A stretch of 64,000 nucleotides of DNA from Actinobacteria bacterium 69-20 (GTDB lineage: Bacteria; Actinomycetota; Actinomycetes; Mycobacteriales; Nakamurellaceae): positions 186,001-250,000 of the forward strand of contig MKSW01000033.1 in assembly GCA_001897425.1 (NCBI GenBank), in the 5' to 3' direction. How positions within the stretch are numbered: position 1 is the stretch's first letter; each line of letters begins with the position of its first letter. This document shows, piece by piece, positions 11,191 through 20,476 of this stretch. Below the pieces are notes generated by a model, which worked only from the letters and a program-made list of their open reading frames with translations, ran no database searches and was not told the DNA's origin. Position numbers and translations under genes: made by a program.

Positions 11191-12873
11191 TCACAACTCC
11201 GGCTGCATGGGGATGGTGAGGCCGGTTCGCCGCGCCGCGCCCTCGGCGATCGGGTAGCCCGCGTCGACGTGCCGCAGCACGCCCATCGCCGGGTCGTTGG
11301 TGAGCACCCGCGCGAGCTTCTGCGCGGCCAGCTCGGTGCCGTCCGCGAGCGACACCTGCCCGGCGTGGATCGACCGGCCGATGCCCACGCCGCCGCCGTG
11401 GTGGATGGACACCCAGGTCGCCCCGGAGGCCGTGTTCACCAGCGCGTTGAGCAGCGGCCAGTCGGCGATCGCATCGGAACCGTCGGCCATGGACTCGGTC
11501 TCGCGGTACGGCGATGCTACCGAGCCGGCATCCAGGTGGTCGCGGCCGATGACGATCGGCGCCGAGATCTCCCCGGAAGCGACGAGCTCGTTGAAGCGCA
11601 GACCGGCGAGGTGCCGCTCGCCCGCGCCGAGCCAGCAGATGCGGGCCGGCAGACCCTGGAACGCGATCTTCTCCGGCGCGAGCTTCATCCAGCGTTGCAG
11701 GGACTCGTTGTGCGGGAACAGTTCTCGAATGGCGCGATCGGTCGCGTAGATGTCCTTCGGGTCGCCGGACAGGGCGGCCCAGCGGAACGGGCCTTTGCCC
11801 TCGCAGAACAGCGGCCGGATGTAGGCCGGCACGAAGCCGGGGAACGCGAACGCGCGGTCGTAGCCGCCGAGTTGCGCCTCGCCGCGGATGGAGTTGCCGT
11901 AGTCGAAGACCTCGGCGCCCCCGTCCAGGAAGCCCACCATCGCTTCGACATGCGCCGCCATCGATGCGCGGGACCGGTCGGTGAACTCGTCCGGCTTCTT
12001 CTCGGCGTAGTCGTGCCAGTCCTCCACGGACACGCCGAGGGGCAGGTAGGCGAGCGGGTCGTGCGCGGAGGTCTGGTCGGTGACGATGTCGATATCGACT
12101 GCGCGGCGCAGGATCTCGGGCACCAGCTCGGCCGCATTGCCGATCACGGCGACCGAGTAGGCGCGCTTCTCCTTCTTCGCCGCCAGCGCCTTCGCGATCC
12201 CATCGTCCAGATCCGAAGCGATCTCGTCGAGGTATCGCGTGTCCACCCGGCGCTGCGCGCGATGCCGGTCGACCTCGATACACAGCACCGCCCCGCCGTT
12301 CAGCGTGACGGCCAGTGGCTGCGCGCCGCCCATCCCGCCGAGCCCCGCCGTCAGCGTCAACGTTCCGGAAAGTGTTCCACCGTAACGCTTGTCGGCGATC
12401 GCTGCGAACGTCTCGTAGGTGCCCTGTACGATCCCCTGGCTGCCGATGTAGATCCAGGAGCCGGCCGTCATCTGGCCGTACATCGTCAGCCCGAGGTGCT
12501 CCAGGCGGCGGAACTCGGGCCAGTTCGCCCAGTCCGGCACCAGGTTGGAGTTCGCGATCAGCACGCGCGGCGCCCACTCGTGGGTCTGCAGCACCCCGAC
12601 CGGCCGGCCGGACTGCACCAGCATCGTCTCGTCCGGCCGCAGCTCGGTGAGCGTGCGCACCATTGCGTCGAACGACGCCCAGTCGCGGGCGGCCTTCCCG
12701 GATCCGCCGTAGACCACCAGCCGGTCCGGGTCCTCGGCGACGTCCGGGTCGAGGTTGTTCTGCAGCATGCGCAGCGGGGCCTCGGTCGCCCAGGTCCGTG
12801 CGGTGAGGGTGGTGCCGCGTGGGGCGCGCACCGGGCGGGGACCGGCGGCCGCGTGCGATGTGGTTGTGCTCAT
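11191..12873 (-). CDS. hutU: urocanate hydratase
   Basis: The 560-residue protein converts urocanate to imidazolone propionate using tightly bound NAD+. Family blocks are clear from end to end: [82 protein letters not shown], and near the C-terminus [19 protein letters not shown]. Length matches bacterial HutU. The ATG at 12873 follows GAAGGAG at ideal distance. It is the second gene of the hut operon, 86 bp after hutH; that gap contains an exact copy of the dispersed motif. Confidence 0.97.
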   Translation of the reverse strand: MSTTTSHAAAGPRPVRAPRGTTLTARTWATEAPLRMLQNNLDPDVAEDPDRLVVYGGSGKAARDWASFDAMVRTLTELRPDETMLVQSGRPVGVLQTHEWAPRVLIANSNLVPDWANWPEFRRLEHLGLTMYGQMTAGSWIYIGSQGIVQGTYETFAAIADKRYGGTLSGTLTLTAGLGGMGGAQPLAVTLNGGAVLCIEVDRHRAQRRVDTRYLDEIASDLDDGIAKALAAKKEKRAYSVAVIGNAAELVPEILRRAVDIDIVTDQTSAHDPLAYLPLGVSVEDWHDYAEKKPDEFTDRSRASMAAHVEAMVGFLDGGAEVFDYGNSIRGEAQLGGYDRAFAFPGFVPAYIRPLFCEGKGPFRWAALSGDPKDIYATDRAIRELFPHNESLQRWMKLAPEKIAFQGLPARICWLGAGERHLAGLRFNELVASGEISAPIVIGRDHLDAGSVASPYRETESMADGSDAIADWPLLNALVNTASGATWVSIHHGGGVGIGRSIHAGQVSLADGTELAAQKLARVLTNDPAMGVLRHVDAGYPIAEGAARRTGLTIPMQPEL

Positions 12874-12904
12874 CGAGAGCTCCTTCACTGGAGGTGGTTT
12901 CGGG

Positions 12905-12920
12905 TATGACGCTGTTCGCG
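12905..12920 (+). repeat. dispersed motif TATGACGCTGTTCGCG, copy 2
   Basis: An exact copy lies between the hutH stop and the hutU ribosome site, inside the hut operon, on the strand opposite to transcription. Confidence 0.75.
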
Positions 12921-12959
12921 GCTCGCGCCGCCGGGCCGTGTCCGGAGCCCGCGGGGGCG

Positions 12960-14654
12960 CTAGGCGCGCTCGGACGCAGGCGCCTTCGTCGCGGGGGCGG
13001 CGGTGCCGGGGAGTTGCGTGGCCGCCGCGTCGACCACCGCGCCCGATTGCACGAGCCGGAGCACGGCCTCGATCTCGTCCGCCAGGTGGCGGTCCGGCCC
13101 CGGTCCGGCGACCACCGTCCGGACCAACGCGTGCACGGCGCCGGTTGCGGCCCCCGGCAGGAGCGGGGCGCGCAGGTCCAAAGCCCTGGCCGCCGTGAGG
13201 ATCTCGATCGCGAGCACGCGCGACAGGCCGTCCAGCGAACGCCGCAGCTTTCGGCCGGCGTGCCAGCCCATGGACACGTGGTCTTCCTGCATCGCCGAGG
13301 ACGGGATCGAGTCGACCGAGGCCGGGGCGGCGAGACGCTTGAGTTCCGAGACGATTCCGGCTTGCGTGTACTGGGCGATCATGTGCCCGGAGTCCACCCC
13401 GACCTCGTGCGCCAGGAACGGGGGCAGCCCGTGCGAGCGGGCCGGGTCGAGCATGCGGTCGGTGCGGCGTTCGGACATCGACGCGACGTCCGCGACCGAG
13501 ATCGCCAGGAAGTCCAGCACCGCGGCGACCGGCGCGCCGTGGAAGTTGCCGTTGGACTCCACCCGGCCGTCCGGCAGCACCACCGGATTGTCGATGGCAG
13601 CAGCCAACTCTCGCGACGCGACCAGCGCGGCGTAGTCGGCGGTGTCGCGGGCGGTGCCGTGCACCGCCGGGGCGCAGCGCAGGGAGTAGGCGTCCTGCAC
13701 GGTCGGGTCCTCCGGCCCGGCGTGCGAGGCGACGATTTGCGAGCCGGCGAGTAGCGCCAGGATGTGCGCGGCGCTGGTTGCCTGCCCCGGATGCGGCCGG
13801 AGTGCCGCGAGTTCCGGCACGAAGACCCGGTCCGTGCCGAGCAGCGCCTCGACGCTCATCGCCGCGGCGATGTCGGCGGTATCGAGCAGCACGGCGAGAT
13901 CCGCCAGGCCGAGCAGCAACATGCCGAGCATGCCGTCGGTCCCGTTGATCAGCGCCAGCCCTTCCTTCTCCGCCAACCGCACGGGCGAGAGTCCCGCCGC
14001 CGCAAGGGCTTCCGCGGCGGGAATGGTGGCGCCGGAGGCATCGACCACGGTGCCCTCGCCGGTCAGCGCCAGCGCGCACGCGGCCAGCGGCGCGAGATCG
14101 CCGGAGCAGCCGAGCGAGCCATACTCGGCCACCACCGGCGTGATCCCGGCATTGAGCATCGCCGCGTAGGCGAGCGCGGTCGCCGGGCGCACGCCGGTCC
14201 GCCCGGTGGCGAGCGTCGACAGGCGCAGCAGCATCATCGCGCGGACCACCTCGCGCTCCACGGCCGGTCCGGAGCCGGCGGCGTGCGAGCGGATGAGCGA
14301 CCGCTGCAGGTCGGCGCGCCGGTCGGGCGGGATGCGCGTGGTGGCGAGCGCCCCGAAGCCGGTGGAGATGCCGTAGTGCGGCGCCGTGTCGCCGGCCAGG
14401 GCGTCGACGATGGCGCGGGACTCGGCGATCGCCGCGAGCGCCTCGTCGGTCAACTCCACGCGGGCGCCGCGCCGGGCGACCGCGAGCACGCCGCTACCGG
14501 AGACGGGGCCGATGCCGACCTGCACCACCGCGGGCTGTCCGGCCGCGTGCGCGGATTGCTGTGCGGCGGTGTGTGTCGCTGTGTGTGTCACAGTGTCGGC
14601 AGTGCGTGCCGCCGTATCGACCGTGGTTTCGGGTATGACGGGATTCGTGGTCAC
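12960..14654 (-). CDS. hutH: histidine ammonia-lyase
   Basis: The enzyme deaminates histidine to urocanate, the first step of the pathway. The MIO cofactor segment reads [15 protein letters not shown], so the cyclising triad is Cys-Ser-Gly rather than the more common Ala-Ser-Gly. [20 protein letters not shown] and [12 protein letters not shown] are further HutH blocks. The frame gives 564 residues from the GTG at 14654; about the first 45 are a Thr/Ala/His-rich extension ([16 protein letters not shown]) before the usual N-terminus, so the true start could lie a little downstream. Encoded tandem GTGTGTGTC-type repeats make this extension. It heads the operon and faces the iclR gene across an 18-bp palindrome. 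Confidence 0.93.
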   Translation of the reverse strand: MTTNPVIPETTVDTAARTADTVTHTATHTAAQQSAHAAGQPAVVQVGIGPVSGSGVLAVARRGARVELTDEALAAIAESRAIVDALAGDTAPHYGISTGFGALATTRIPPDRRADLQRSLIRSHAAGSGPAVEREVVRAMMLLRLSTLATGRTGVRPATALAYAAMLNAGITPVVAEYGSLGCSGDLAPLAACALALTGEGTVVDASGATIPAAEALAAAGLSPVRLAEKEGLALINGTDGMLGMLLLGLADLAVLLDTADIAAAMSVEALLGTDRVFVPELAALRPHPGQATSAAHILALLAGSQIVASHAGPEDPTVQDAYSLRCAPAVHGTARDTADYAALVASRELAAAIDNPVVLPDGRVESNGNFHGAPVAAVLDFLAISVADVASMSERRTDRMLDPARSHGLPPFLAHEVGVDSGHMIAQYTQAGIVSELKRLAAPASVDSIPSSAMQEDHVSMGWHAGRKLRRSLDGLSRVLAIEILTAARALDLRAPLLPGAATGAVHALVRTVVAGPGPDRHLADEIEAVLRLVQSGAVVDAAATQLPGTAAPATKAPASERA

Positions 14655-14707
14655 CGCCCCATTCCACCCCGCCGTGCGCACCCGAACCAGTGGCCGCAAC
14701 CAACTGC

Positions 14708-14725
14708 TGTCCGGTATACCGGACA
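14708..14725. promoter_or_regulatory. 18-bp palindrome, probable IclR operator
   Basis: TGTCCGGTATACCGGACA is a perfect palindrome in the hutH-iclR intergenic region. Its centre TATACC can serve as a -10 box six bases before the iclR ATG at 14727, so a bound repressor would block iclR and probably the divergent hut operon. Assignment to this IclR protein is inferred from position and symmetry. Confidence 0.65.
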
Positions 14726-14726
14726 C

Positions 14727-15746
14727 ATGCCTGTGCCCCGCAGTCGCAACGGCCCGAACTCGGTGAGCGCGGTCCTGCGTCTCCCCGTCGACCGGGAGTC
14801 CTGCAGAGAAAATCCGCCCCCATTCTCTGCAGGACTCCCGGTCGACAAGAGCGGCGAGAGAGGTGATCGCGGACCGGCCGGGGTGCAGGACATCAATGGG
14901 CCAAGCGGGGCAAGGGACGCCGACCCGCCAGCCGGGGTGCGAGGCCCCCGGCCGCGCCCGGTCCCGGCGCTGCGCCGCGGGCTCGCGGTGCTGAACCTGC
15001 TGGCCGCGCGGCCGGGGCCGGTGTCCGCGGCCGCCATCGCGCGGGACCTCGGCCTCGCCCGGTCGAGCGTGTACGAGGCGCTCACCGAACTCGCCGCCGC
15101 CGGCTTCGCGGTGCACCTGCCGGAGCGGCGCCGTTGGGGCCTCGGCCTGGCGGCGTTCGAGATCGGCAGCGCCTACCTGCGCGGACAGCCACTGGAACAG
15201 CTGGCCACGCCGGTGCTCACCCGGCTGGCCACCACCACGGGCGGCACCGCGCACCTCGGCGTGCTGCACGGTGCGGAGACCCTCTACCTCGCGCGGCACC
15301 GCCCGGCGAACGGGCCGAGCCTGGTGACGCACGTGGGAGTGCGGCTGCCGGCCGCGCTCACCGCGACCGGCCTGGCCATGCTCGCCGCGCTCCCCGCGGC
15401 GCAGGTGCGGGCGCTGTTCCCGGACCCGGGGGCGTTCGTCGCCCGAACCGACCGCGGCGTCCGAACGGTGCCACAGCTGCGGGCCCGCCTCATCGCCGTG
15501 CGCCGCCGCGGCTGGGCCGTGGAGGACGGCGAGGTATCGCCCGACACGGCCTCACTCGCCGCGGCCGTGTTCGACCACAACGCCATGCCGATCGGCGCTG
15601 TCGGCCTGACGGTGGCGCACCGCTGCCCGGCCCCCGCCGATGCGCCGCACGGCTGCGGGATCGAGCTCGCCGAGTTCGCCACCGTCGTGCGCAGCGCCGC
15701 CGATTCGCTCACCGGCTCCATCGGCGGCCGGGCTCCCCGCCCATGA
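14727..15746 (+). CDS. IclR-family transcriptional regulator of the hut operon
   Basis: The conserved part begins at about base 14955 (ALRRGLAVLNLLAARPGPVSAAAIARDLGLARSSVYEALTEL, winged helix) and continues into the IclR effector domain (LGVLHGAETLYLARH, RLPAALTATGLAMLAALP). It probably senses a histidine-pathway intermediate and represses hutHU-hutI. The longest frame, from ATG 14727, gives 339 residues and would be leaderless behind the TATACC box. The first 70 residues are unrelated to the family and include a perfect 24-bp DNA inverted repeat, so GTG 14883 or 14937 (269 residues, normal length) may be the real start. The stop overlaps a CATGACGCC sequence related to the dispersed motif. 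Confidence 0.85.
   Translation: MPVPRSRNGPNSVSAVLRLPVDRESCRENPPPFSAGLPVDKSGERGDRGPAGVQDINGPSGARDADPPAGVRGPRPRPVPALRRGLAVLNLLAARPGPVSAAAIARDLGLARSSVYEALTELAAAGFAVHLPERRRWGLGLAAFEIGSAYLRGQPLEQLATPVLTRLATTTGGTAHLGVLHGAETLYLARHRPANGPSLVTHVGVRLPAALTATGLAMLAALPAAQVRALFPDPGAFVARTDRGVRTVPQLRARLIAVRRRGWAVEDGEVSPDTASLAAAVFDHNAMPIGAVGLTVAHRCPAPADAPHGCGIELAEFATVVRSAADSLTGSIGGRAPRP
14787..14846. repeat. perfect 24-bp inverted repeat with 12-base loop
   Basis: Arms at 14787-14810 and 14823-14846 are exact reverse complements; each arm begins or ends with GTCGAC and contains CTGCAG. The loop is AATCCGCCCCCA. No T-run follows on either strand. It lies at the 5' end of the iclR frame and could be an attenuator hairpin, a terminator or a palindromic mobile-repeat relic. 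No second copy was seen in the window. Confidence 0.85.
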
Positions 15747-15833
15747 CGCCTTTTACCCAAGAGTCACGTCATAAGCGGCGGACCGGTGTCTCGACCGACA
15801 GTCCAGGGCGTCATGGGCGGCTACGCCGAGGCG

Positions 15834-16253
15834 TTACGTGCTGTCCGCGTCCGCGAGCGCGTCGCCGGGCAGGATCGCCAGCCCCTTCGACACCAGGTCG
15901 CGCACATCGCAGCTGACGAGCCGCGCGCCGACGGACTCGGCGGCGGCGACATAGGAGGCGTCGTAGACGGAGATGCCGTGCAGCTGCGCCAGGGCCGTCG
16001 CGGCGAAGACCAGGTTGCCGTCTCCGGTCACCACGCCGTCGTCCGCATCCATGCCGGCGATCCGACGTTCCAGCCGGCTCGCCGCTGCGGAGTCGCGCCA
16101 CGCGCGGACAGCCACGTTGGCGGTCTCGTATCGGGCGAGGTCGAGTGTCAACAATCTCAGGCGCCGGGTCACCAGTTCACGCATCGCCGCGTAATGCTCA
16201 TCGCGCGCATCTTCGCAGGCCAGCAGCGCGCTCGCATCCAAGAGGAACGTCAC
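15834..16253 (-). CDS. vapC: PIN-domain toxin, VapC-like
   Basis: The 139-residue PIN-domain protein has the expected acidic residues: LLDASALLA (Asp6), ARYETAN (Glu), VYDASYVAAA (Asp) and SCDVRDL (Asp). These bind Mg2+ in VapC ribonucleases that cut tRNA or rRNA. It starts with GTG at 16253 and overlaps the vapB stop by four bases (GTGA), so translation is coupled to the antitoxin. The pair is a type II toxin-antitoxin module next to the hut cluster. The RNA target cannot be read from sequence. Confidence 0.87.
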   Translation of the reverse strand: MTFLLDASALLACEDARDEHYAAMRELVTRRLRLLTLDLARYETANVAVRAWRDSAAASRLERRIAGMDADDGVVTGDGNLVFAATALAQLHGISVYDASYVAAAESVGARLVSCDVRDLVSKGLAILPGDALADADST

Positions 16254-16495
16254 TGCTTAGGCCACTTCGGCCGGTTCGCCTTGACCAGTTCGGCGACATT
16301 CCCACCATGACCTCGAGCGCCCTCACCCTCGGCGTTGATCTGCCGCATGATTTCCGCGCGCCGACGGCTGCGCTCGCCGCGCGCGTCCTCCGCCAACTCG
16401 CGGATCAGGCCGCTGCGCGTGGTCGCCCTAGCCGCTGCCTCGCGATCGAGCCACCCCAGCACGTCGTCCGGGAGCGAAATCATCACCTTCGCCAT
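16250..16495 (-). CDS. vapB: ribbon-helix-helix antitoxin, VapB-like
   Basis: The 81-residue protein opens AKVMISLPDDVLGWLDREAAARATTRSGLIRELAE, a ribbon-helix-helix DNA-binding domain; the charged C-terminal half (NVAELVKANRPKWPKQ) would wrap the toxin. It is upstream of and overlaps vapC, the usual order. The ATG at 16495 has no ribosome site, but TATACT ends six bases before it, so the message is probably leaderless. Autoregulation through the promoter is typical of the family and inferred here. Confidence 0.85.
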   Translation of the reverse strand: MAKVMISLPDDVLGWLDREAAARATTRSGLIRELAEDARGERSRRRAEIMRQINAEGEGARGHGGNVAELVKANRPKWPKQ

Positions 16496-16501
16496 GAGCG
16501 A

Positions 16502-16507
16502 AGTATA
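16502..16507 (-). promoter_or_regulatory. -10 box of a leaderless vapBC promoter
   Basis: TATACT on the minus strand ends six bases before the vapB ATG and no Shine-Dalgarno is present, fitting transcription from the A of the start codon. CCATACCGGC just upstream may add to a VapB operator. Confidence 0.5.
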
Positions 16508-16554
16508 GCCGGTATGGCCCGCGGTGTGCAGTCCTCATGTAGGCCGTGCCGCAC

Positions 16555-17505
16555 TCACTCCGGCCGAGCCGCACGCTCGCGGGTGAGTAGCGCGTTCAGC
16601 ACGTCGACCCCTTCGGCCGCGTGCGGCACCGTCACCGCGTAGTCCGGGCGGCCGGTGCGGGATATCACCAGGCCGGGGCCGCTGCGGATCACCGCTGCCA
16701 CACCGCGCGGCGAAACGCGATACCCCCATCCGCCCCATTGCATCGGATTGATGTGCTCCGTGCACACCGCGGTGATGATGTCCAGCGGGATGCGCGGTCG
16801 CGGCCAGCCGAACGGCCCCCACAGCGTGTGCACCCCCCGCGCATCGATGCGCACGGCGAGCTCGGACGTCATCGCGAGGGCCACCGCGACGACGCCGACC
16901 GGGATCACCACCGGCGGCGCGACCCACCACAGCGCGACGGCGACCAGTGCCGCGACGACTGCCGCCCACCGGGCCCACGTCGCGTGCGCGTGGTCGATCC
17001 ACACCACCGCCTCGCCGGGCGCGAACACCAGACCGGACGGCGCCGCCGCGGGCACACCCGAGTTCTGCCACTCCCCGGGCAGGATCCACCACGCTCCGAT
17101 CCCGAGCAGGATCGGCACCGCCACCACCGGCACGATCGCGTACCACGGCAAAGACACGTCCTGCGCACGCGCCGCGCCCGCCGACACCGCGACGGTAGCC
17201 ACCCACGTTCCGGCGGCCATCCACGTGCCGAAGACAAGCATCGCGGCGAGCATCCGACCGGCGATCGGGGTGTGCGCGAGGTAGATCGCGGCGAGCGCGG
17301 CGAGCGCCAACGCGGCCGATATCACCAGCGTGGCCGTGAAGAACCCGCCGATGCTCGCCGTGTTGTTGACCTCGCCGTGCAGGCCCCAGTGCACCGGCAG
17401 CGGCTCGGGCAGGCGCGCGCGCAGGGCGAGGTACGTGATCAGCACCAACACGGGCGCCGCGAGTGCGATCGCTCCGCCGAGGAGCCTGCGCAGGAAAGTC
17501 GTCAT
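16555..17505 (-). CDS. DUF1648-domain membrane protein
   Basis: The 316-residue protein has about six membrane segments. The N-terminal part contains [20 protein letters not shown], the signature of DUF1648 (LPVHWxxxGxxN), also seen in SdpI-type immunity proteins. The C-terminal half ([27 protein letters not shown]...[21 protein letters not shown]) resembles a cytoplasmic PH-like module. Its ATGA start overlaps the stop of the GntR gene by four bases, so the two are translationally coupled and the regulator probably controls it. The biochemical role is unknown; envelope stress or antibiotic response is a guess from the YtrA-type regulator. Confidence 0.8.
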   Translation of the reverse strand: MTTFLRRLLGGAIALAAPVLVLITYLALRARLPEPLPVHWGLHGEVNNTASIGGFFTATLVISAALALAALAAIYLAHTPIAGRMLAAMLVFGTWMAAGTWVATVAVSAGAARAQDVSLPWYAIVPVVAVPILLGIGAWWILPGEWQNSGVPAAAPSGLVFAPGEAVVWIDHAHATWARWAAVVAALVAVALWWVAPPVVIPVGVVAVALAMTSELAVRIDARGVHTLWGPFGWPRPRIPLDIITAVCTEHINPMQWGGWGYRVSPRGVAAVIRSGPGLVISRTGRPDYAVTVPHAAEGVDVLNALLTRERAARPE

Positions 17506-17960
17506 AAACGTTTCGCCCCTGAATCAGTATGTGCCGCAGTCTGTTCGACAGCGTGCGGATCAGTGATGCCCGTCGAAGTCCGGCCCGACGAGGTCAGGTC
17601 CACCATGGCGCGGCGCACCGCGTCCGCCGTCTGCTCGGGCGTCCAGCCGAGCCGCAGTGCCTCGGCAGCGAGCGCCCCGATCGCATGGTGCACGGCGAGC
17701 GCCGGGACGTCGACGTCCGGCCGGATGACGGCGCCGCGCCCGCGCCGCAACTCGACCAGTCCCTCGTCACGGAGCGTGGCGTAGGCCCGCAGCACGGTGT
17801 GCATGTTCACGTCGAGCCCGGCGGCGACGTCCCGCGCGGTCGGCAGCCGGTCGCCGGGCGCGAGTCGGCCACCGACCAGCGCGCCGCGCACCTGGGCGGC
17901 GATCTGGTCGGCGAGACCGGTGGCGCTCGCCGGGTCGACGCGGAACAACATAGTTTGCAT
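17502..17960 (-). CDS. GntR-family regulator, YtrA subfamily
   Basis: The 152-residue protein has an N-terminal winged helix ([64 protein letters not shown]) and only a short C-terminal dimerisation tail, the YtrA pattern. Such regulators usually repress a downstream transporter or membrane-protein gene, here the coupled DUF1648 gene. The ATG at 17960 gives [10 protein letters not shown]; a second ATG three codons later is possible. GTTCTAGTAAC just upstream on the minus strand may hold the -10 box and operator. Confidence 0.88.
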   Translation of the reverse strand: MQTMLFRVDPASATGLADQIAAQVRGALVGGRLAPGDRLPTARDVAAGLDVNMHTVLRAYATLRDEGLVELRRGRGAVIRPDVDVPALAVHHAIGALAAEALRLGWTPEQTADAVRRAMVDLTSSGRTSTGITDPHAVEQTAAHTDSGAKRL

Positions 17961-18110
17961 GTTACTAGAACAATGCAGGTGTGGCAAGGCCGGGTCGTCC
18001 GGCGGCGCAGGCGTTCCCGTCGACGCGGCGCGGGGCGGCGAGCCGGCGGTGGAATCGGGGGAGCGCGCGGCTGCGGTAGCGTCGGTGCGTTCGCGAGGCC
18101 AGGAGCGGGT

Positions 18111-18734
18111 ATGACGACATTCGGCGCACGCGGTGCGCAGAGCACCGACGGCGCAGATCACCCGGTCGGCGCCAGCCCCACACGGTCCCCTCGTCCGTCG
18201 GGCGACCGGACGATCGGCGCCCCGGTGGCGATGGTCGACGACAGGGTCCGGCCGATCACGCCCGCGGATGTGTCGCGCACCGTCGAATTGATCTACGAGC
18301 TGGCCGAGTACGAGAAGCTGCCGGGCCATTGCCACATCACCGACGAACAACTGCACGCGGCCTTGTTCGCACCGCAGCCGGCGCTGTACGGGCTCGCCGC
18401 ATTCGACTCGGTCGGCGCCGGGACCGATGCCCAGGTCGGCTATGCGCTGTACTTCCTGAACTTCTCGACCTGGGAGGGCGTGCACGGCATCTACCTGGAA
18501 GACCTCTTCGTCGCGCCGGACCATCGCGGCTCCGGCCTCGGCAAGGCGATGCTCGCCACCCTGGCGGCCACCGCGCAAGCGCACGGATTCGCCCGCGTCG
18601 AATGGTCCGTGCTCGACTGGAACACCCCGTCCATCGACTTCTATCGGTCGCTCGGGGCGTTCCCGATGGACGGCTGGACCACGTTCCGGCTCACCGGAGA
18701 CGCGCTCGCCCAGGTCGGTCGCCGCACCGCGTAG
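18111..18734 (+). CDS. GNAT N-acetyltransferase, diamine-acetyltransferase-like
   Basis: The 207-residue protein has a disordered N-terminus of about 45 residues and then a GNAT fold: [71 protein letters not shown] (acetyl-CoA loop) and [21 protein letters not shown]. This order resembles spermidine/spermine and thialysine acetyltransferases, so a small amine substrate is likely. The ATG at 18111 has a strong AGGAG at 18101 and the start sits within a GTATGACG motif copy. It is divergent from the GntR gene. Confidence 0.87.
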   Translation: MTTFGARGAQSTDGADHPVGASPTRSPRPSGDRTIGAPVAMVDDRVRPITPADVSRTVELIYELAEYEKLPGHCHITDEQLHAALFAPQPALYGLAAFDSVGAGTDAQVGYALYFLNFSTWEGVHGIYLEDLFVAPDHRGSGLGKAMLATLAATAQAHGFARVEWSVLDWNTPSIDFYRSLGAFPMDGWTTFRLTGDALAQVGRRTA

Positions 18735-18799
18735 GACAGCCCCACGCCGAGCGGGGCCGTCGCCCTCCGCGTCGCCGTGATCGGTGCTTGGCGGAACGG

Positions 18800-19174
18800 T
18801 CAGTCACGACGCTCGGTGCGGAGGGAGCCGATCGCGCCCCCGGCGACCAGCACATACCCGACGCCGATCGCGGCGAAGCCGAGCGGCTGCTCACCGCCAC
18901 GCACATGCCCGACCGCGTCAACGAGCGCGCCGGCCACCTGCACGGCGGCGCCGACCACCATCGCCCGCCGGGCCAGCGTGACCCAACCGGCACCGGATCT
19001 GATCCACCGCCCGGCCTGCCAGGCCAAGCACGCCACCCCCAGATTCGACACCACATGATCGATCACCGACGTACGAGCCTCGGTTAGCAACGGCGCAACG
19101 GCGTCGCCGCCCACGTGGAATGCCGCCTGGGCCGCGACACCGACCAATTGGGCGCCCAAGCCGACCCAGATCAA
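18800..19174 (-). CDS. small membrane protein of unknown function
   Basis: About 124 residues with four predicted membrane segments ([80 protein letters not shown]). No family is recognised. The frame runs further upstream inside the LmeA-like gene, but the first likely start after that gene's stop is TTG at 19174, without a clear ribosome site. Start and even existence are uncertain, though the clean helices argue for a real gene. Confidence 0.5.
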   Translation of the reverse strand: MIWVGLGAQLVGVAAQAAFHVGGDAVAPLLTEARTSVIDHVVSNLGVACLAWQAGRWIRSGAGWVTLARRAMVVGAAVQVAGALVDAVGHVRGGEQPLGFAAIGVGYVLVAGGAIGSLRTERRD

Positions 19175-19196
19175 TCGAGGGACCGGGCCAGCACGA

Positions 19197-19817
19197 TCAC
19201 GCCCACGCTGCCATGGCCCGCCACCGGTGCGGTGTGACCGTGAGGAGCGTGGTTTCCGAGTTGCCGTCACCGTCTCTGAATCCCCCCACCGGGCAAACGT
19301 CAAACCGGGCGACATCCGCCGGGTGCTTCACGCCGACGGCGAACATCGGCAGGCCGTCATCCGCGCCCGGCCGGACCACATCGAGACGGGACTGCGCGCC
19401 AGCGACCTCCAGGTGCCCGCCGGAAACTGATATGACGGCCGACGTGACACCGAACGGTAGCCCTGGCAGTGACACCGAGACTGTCAGTCGCCGGTGCAGC
19501 TCGCCGATCAACGCGGACGGCAAAGAAACACCGCCTGCCGAGAGGGCAGAGGCCGAGAGGTGCAGGGTCCGGTCGGTCATGCTGATGGCGACATCGGCCG
19601 TCACCGGGACCGTCTCGCCGGCCACCGTCACCGACGTGTGCAGCCGGATTCCGGTGCCGCCGGTGGACGAGAGCGTCAGGTTCGGCACCCCCAGCACCGA
19701 CCCGAGATCCGTTGCGGGAACGGTCAACCGCAACTCAGCGCGCCCGATCGTCAGGCCGTCGACGGTCCCGCTGATCGCGCTGCGCAGCGGGTAGCCGACG
19801 TCGTAGAGGTCGGCCAC
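19197..19817 (-). CDS. LmeA/DUF2993-like lipid-binding protein, probably 5'-truncated
   Basis: The 206 residues resemble the C-terminal two thirds of DUF2993/LmeA-type phospholipid-binding proteins: LTIGRAELRLTVPATDLGSVLGVPNLTLSSTGGTGIRL, SVTVAGETVPVTADVAI, LTVSVSLPGLPFGVTSAVISVSGGHLEVAGA. LmeA proteins normally carry a signal peptide and an N-terminal lipid-binding half; neither is present after the GTG at 19817. The frame stays open a short way upstream (HPCSGAVAAPLQHVAAVAD) without a start. I read it as an N-terminally eroded gene or a variant with a missed start. It ends just before the small membrane protein. Confidence 0.6.
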   Translation of the reverse strand: MADLYDVGYPLRSAISGTVDGLTIGRAELRLTVPATDLGSVLGVPNLTLSSTGGTGIRLHTSVTVAGETVPVTADVAISMTDRTLHLSASALSAGGVSLPSALIGELHRRLTVSVSLPGLPFGVTSAVISVSGGHLEVAGAQSRLDVVRPGADDGLPMFAVGVKHPADVARFDVCPVGGFRDGDGNSETTLLTVTPHRWRAMAAWA

Positions 19818-19895
19818 GGCTGCGACGTGCTGGAGTGGGGCGGCGACAGCGCCGCTGCATGGATGTGAATCGCGGGAACGGCGAAGCCGCGCTGG

Positions 19896-20243
19896 TCAGC
19901 TCCCGCTAGCCGGCTCAGCGGCCGTGCCCCCCGGCGCGCGGTAGTCGACGCGCCGTTTTGTCACCTCATCGATGTCTTCTGCGGTCAACAGGACGGTGGT
20001 CCCGCCCGTCGTGGTTCCGGTGGCAGAGGTCAGCAAGCTCACCGCTGCGGCCGAGATGTTATCCGGCAGATCGGCGATGATGAACAGGTCGGTGCCGCCG
20101 AAGGCGAAATAGAAGCTCTCCAACGTACCGCCGAGCTTCGCAATCGCCTCCCGCGCCACCGCCTGCCGTTTCGTGCCTCCTTCGGCGAGGAGGCCGTGCA
20201 GGCCGTCGAGGGTGTAGCGGACCCGGAAGAGATACTTCGTCAT
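19896..20243 (-). CDS. GYD-domain protein
   Basis: The 115-residue protein matches the small GYD superfamily: KYLFRVRYTLDGLHGLLAEGGTKRQAVAREAIAKLGGTLESFYFAFGGTDLFIIADLPD. The fold is a ferredoxin-like dimer of unknown function. The ATG at 20243 has AAAGGAACG at good distance and is chosen over an upstream in-frame start (MCRKERP). It stands alone; the 233-bp gap to the next gene contains nothing recognised. Confidence 0.8.
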   Translation of the reverse strand: MTKYLFRVRYTLDGLHGLLAEGGTKRQAVAREAIAKLGGTLESFYFAFGGTDLFIIADLPDNISAAAVSLLTSATGTTTGGTTVLLTAEDIDEVTKRRVDYRAPGGTAAEPASGS

Positions 20244-20476
20244 CGGACGTTCCTTTCTGCACACGCCATGTACCGGGGCGGGCGGATTCCGAGGACGGCG
20301 GCCGGTGGACCGGTACTGAGCGGAAACGCTTCAGATCGGCGTCTTCACCGCTTGATTCGCGAACTACCCCGAAGGGCCCGCGCCTCGCGCGGCCCATCCG
20401 CTGATTGTGCCGCCGGGCGGCGCATTGCGCAGGTTATCGCCTGGTGAGGGCGGCGGGCGCGGGTGCTCGGGGGGCG

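Noticed and set aside
15834..16495. hut regulation by the neighbouring vapBC pair
   Set aside because: Orientation, leaderless promoter and overlap show a self-contained toxin-antitoxin module.
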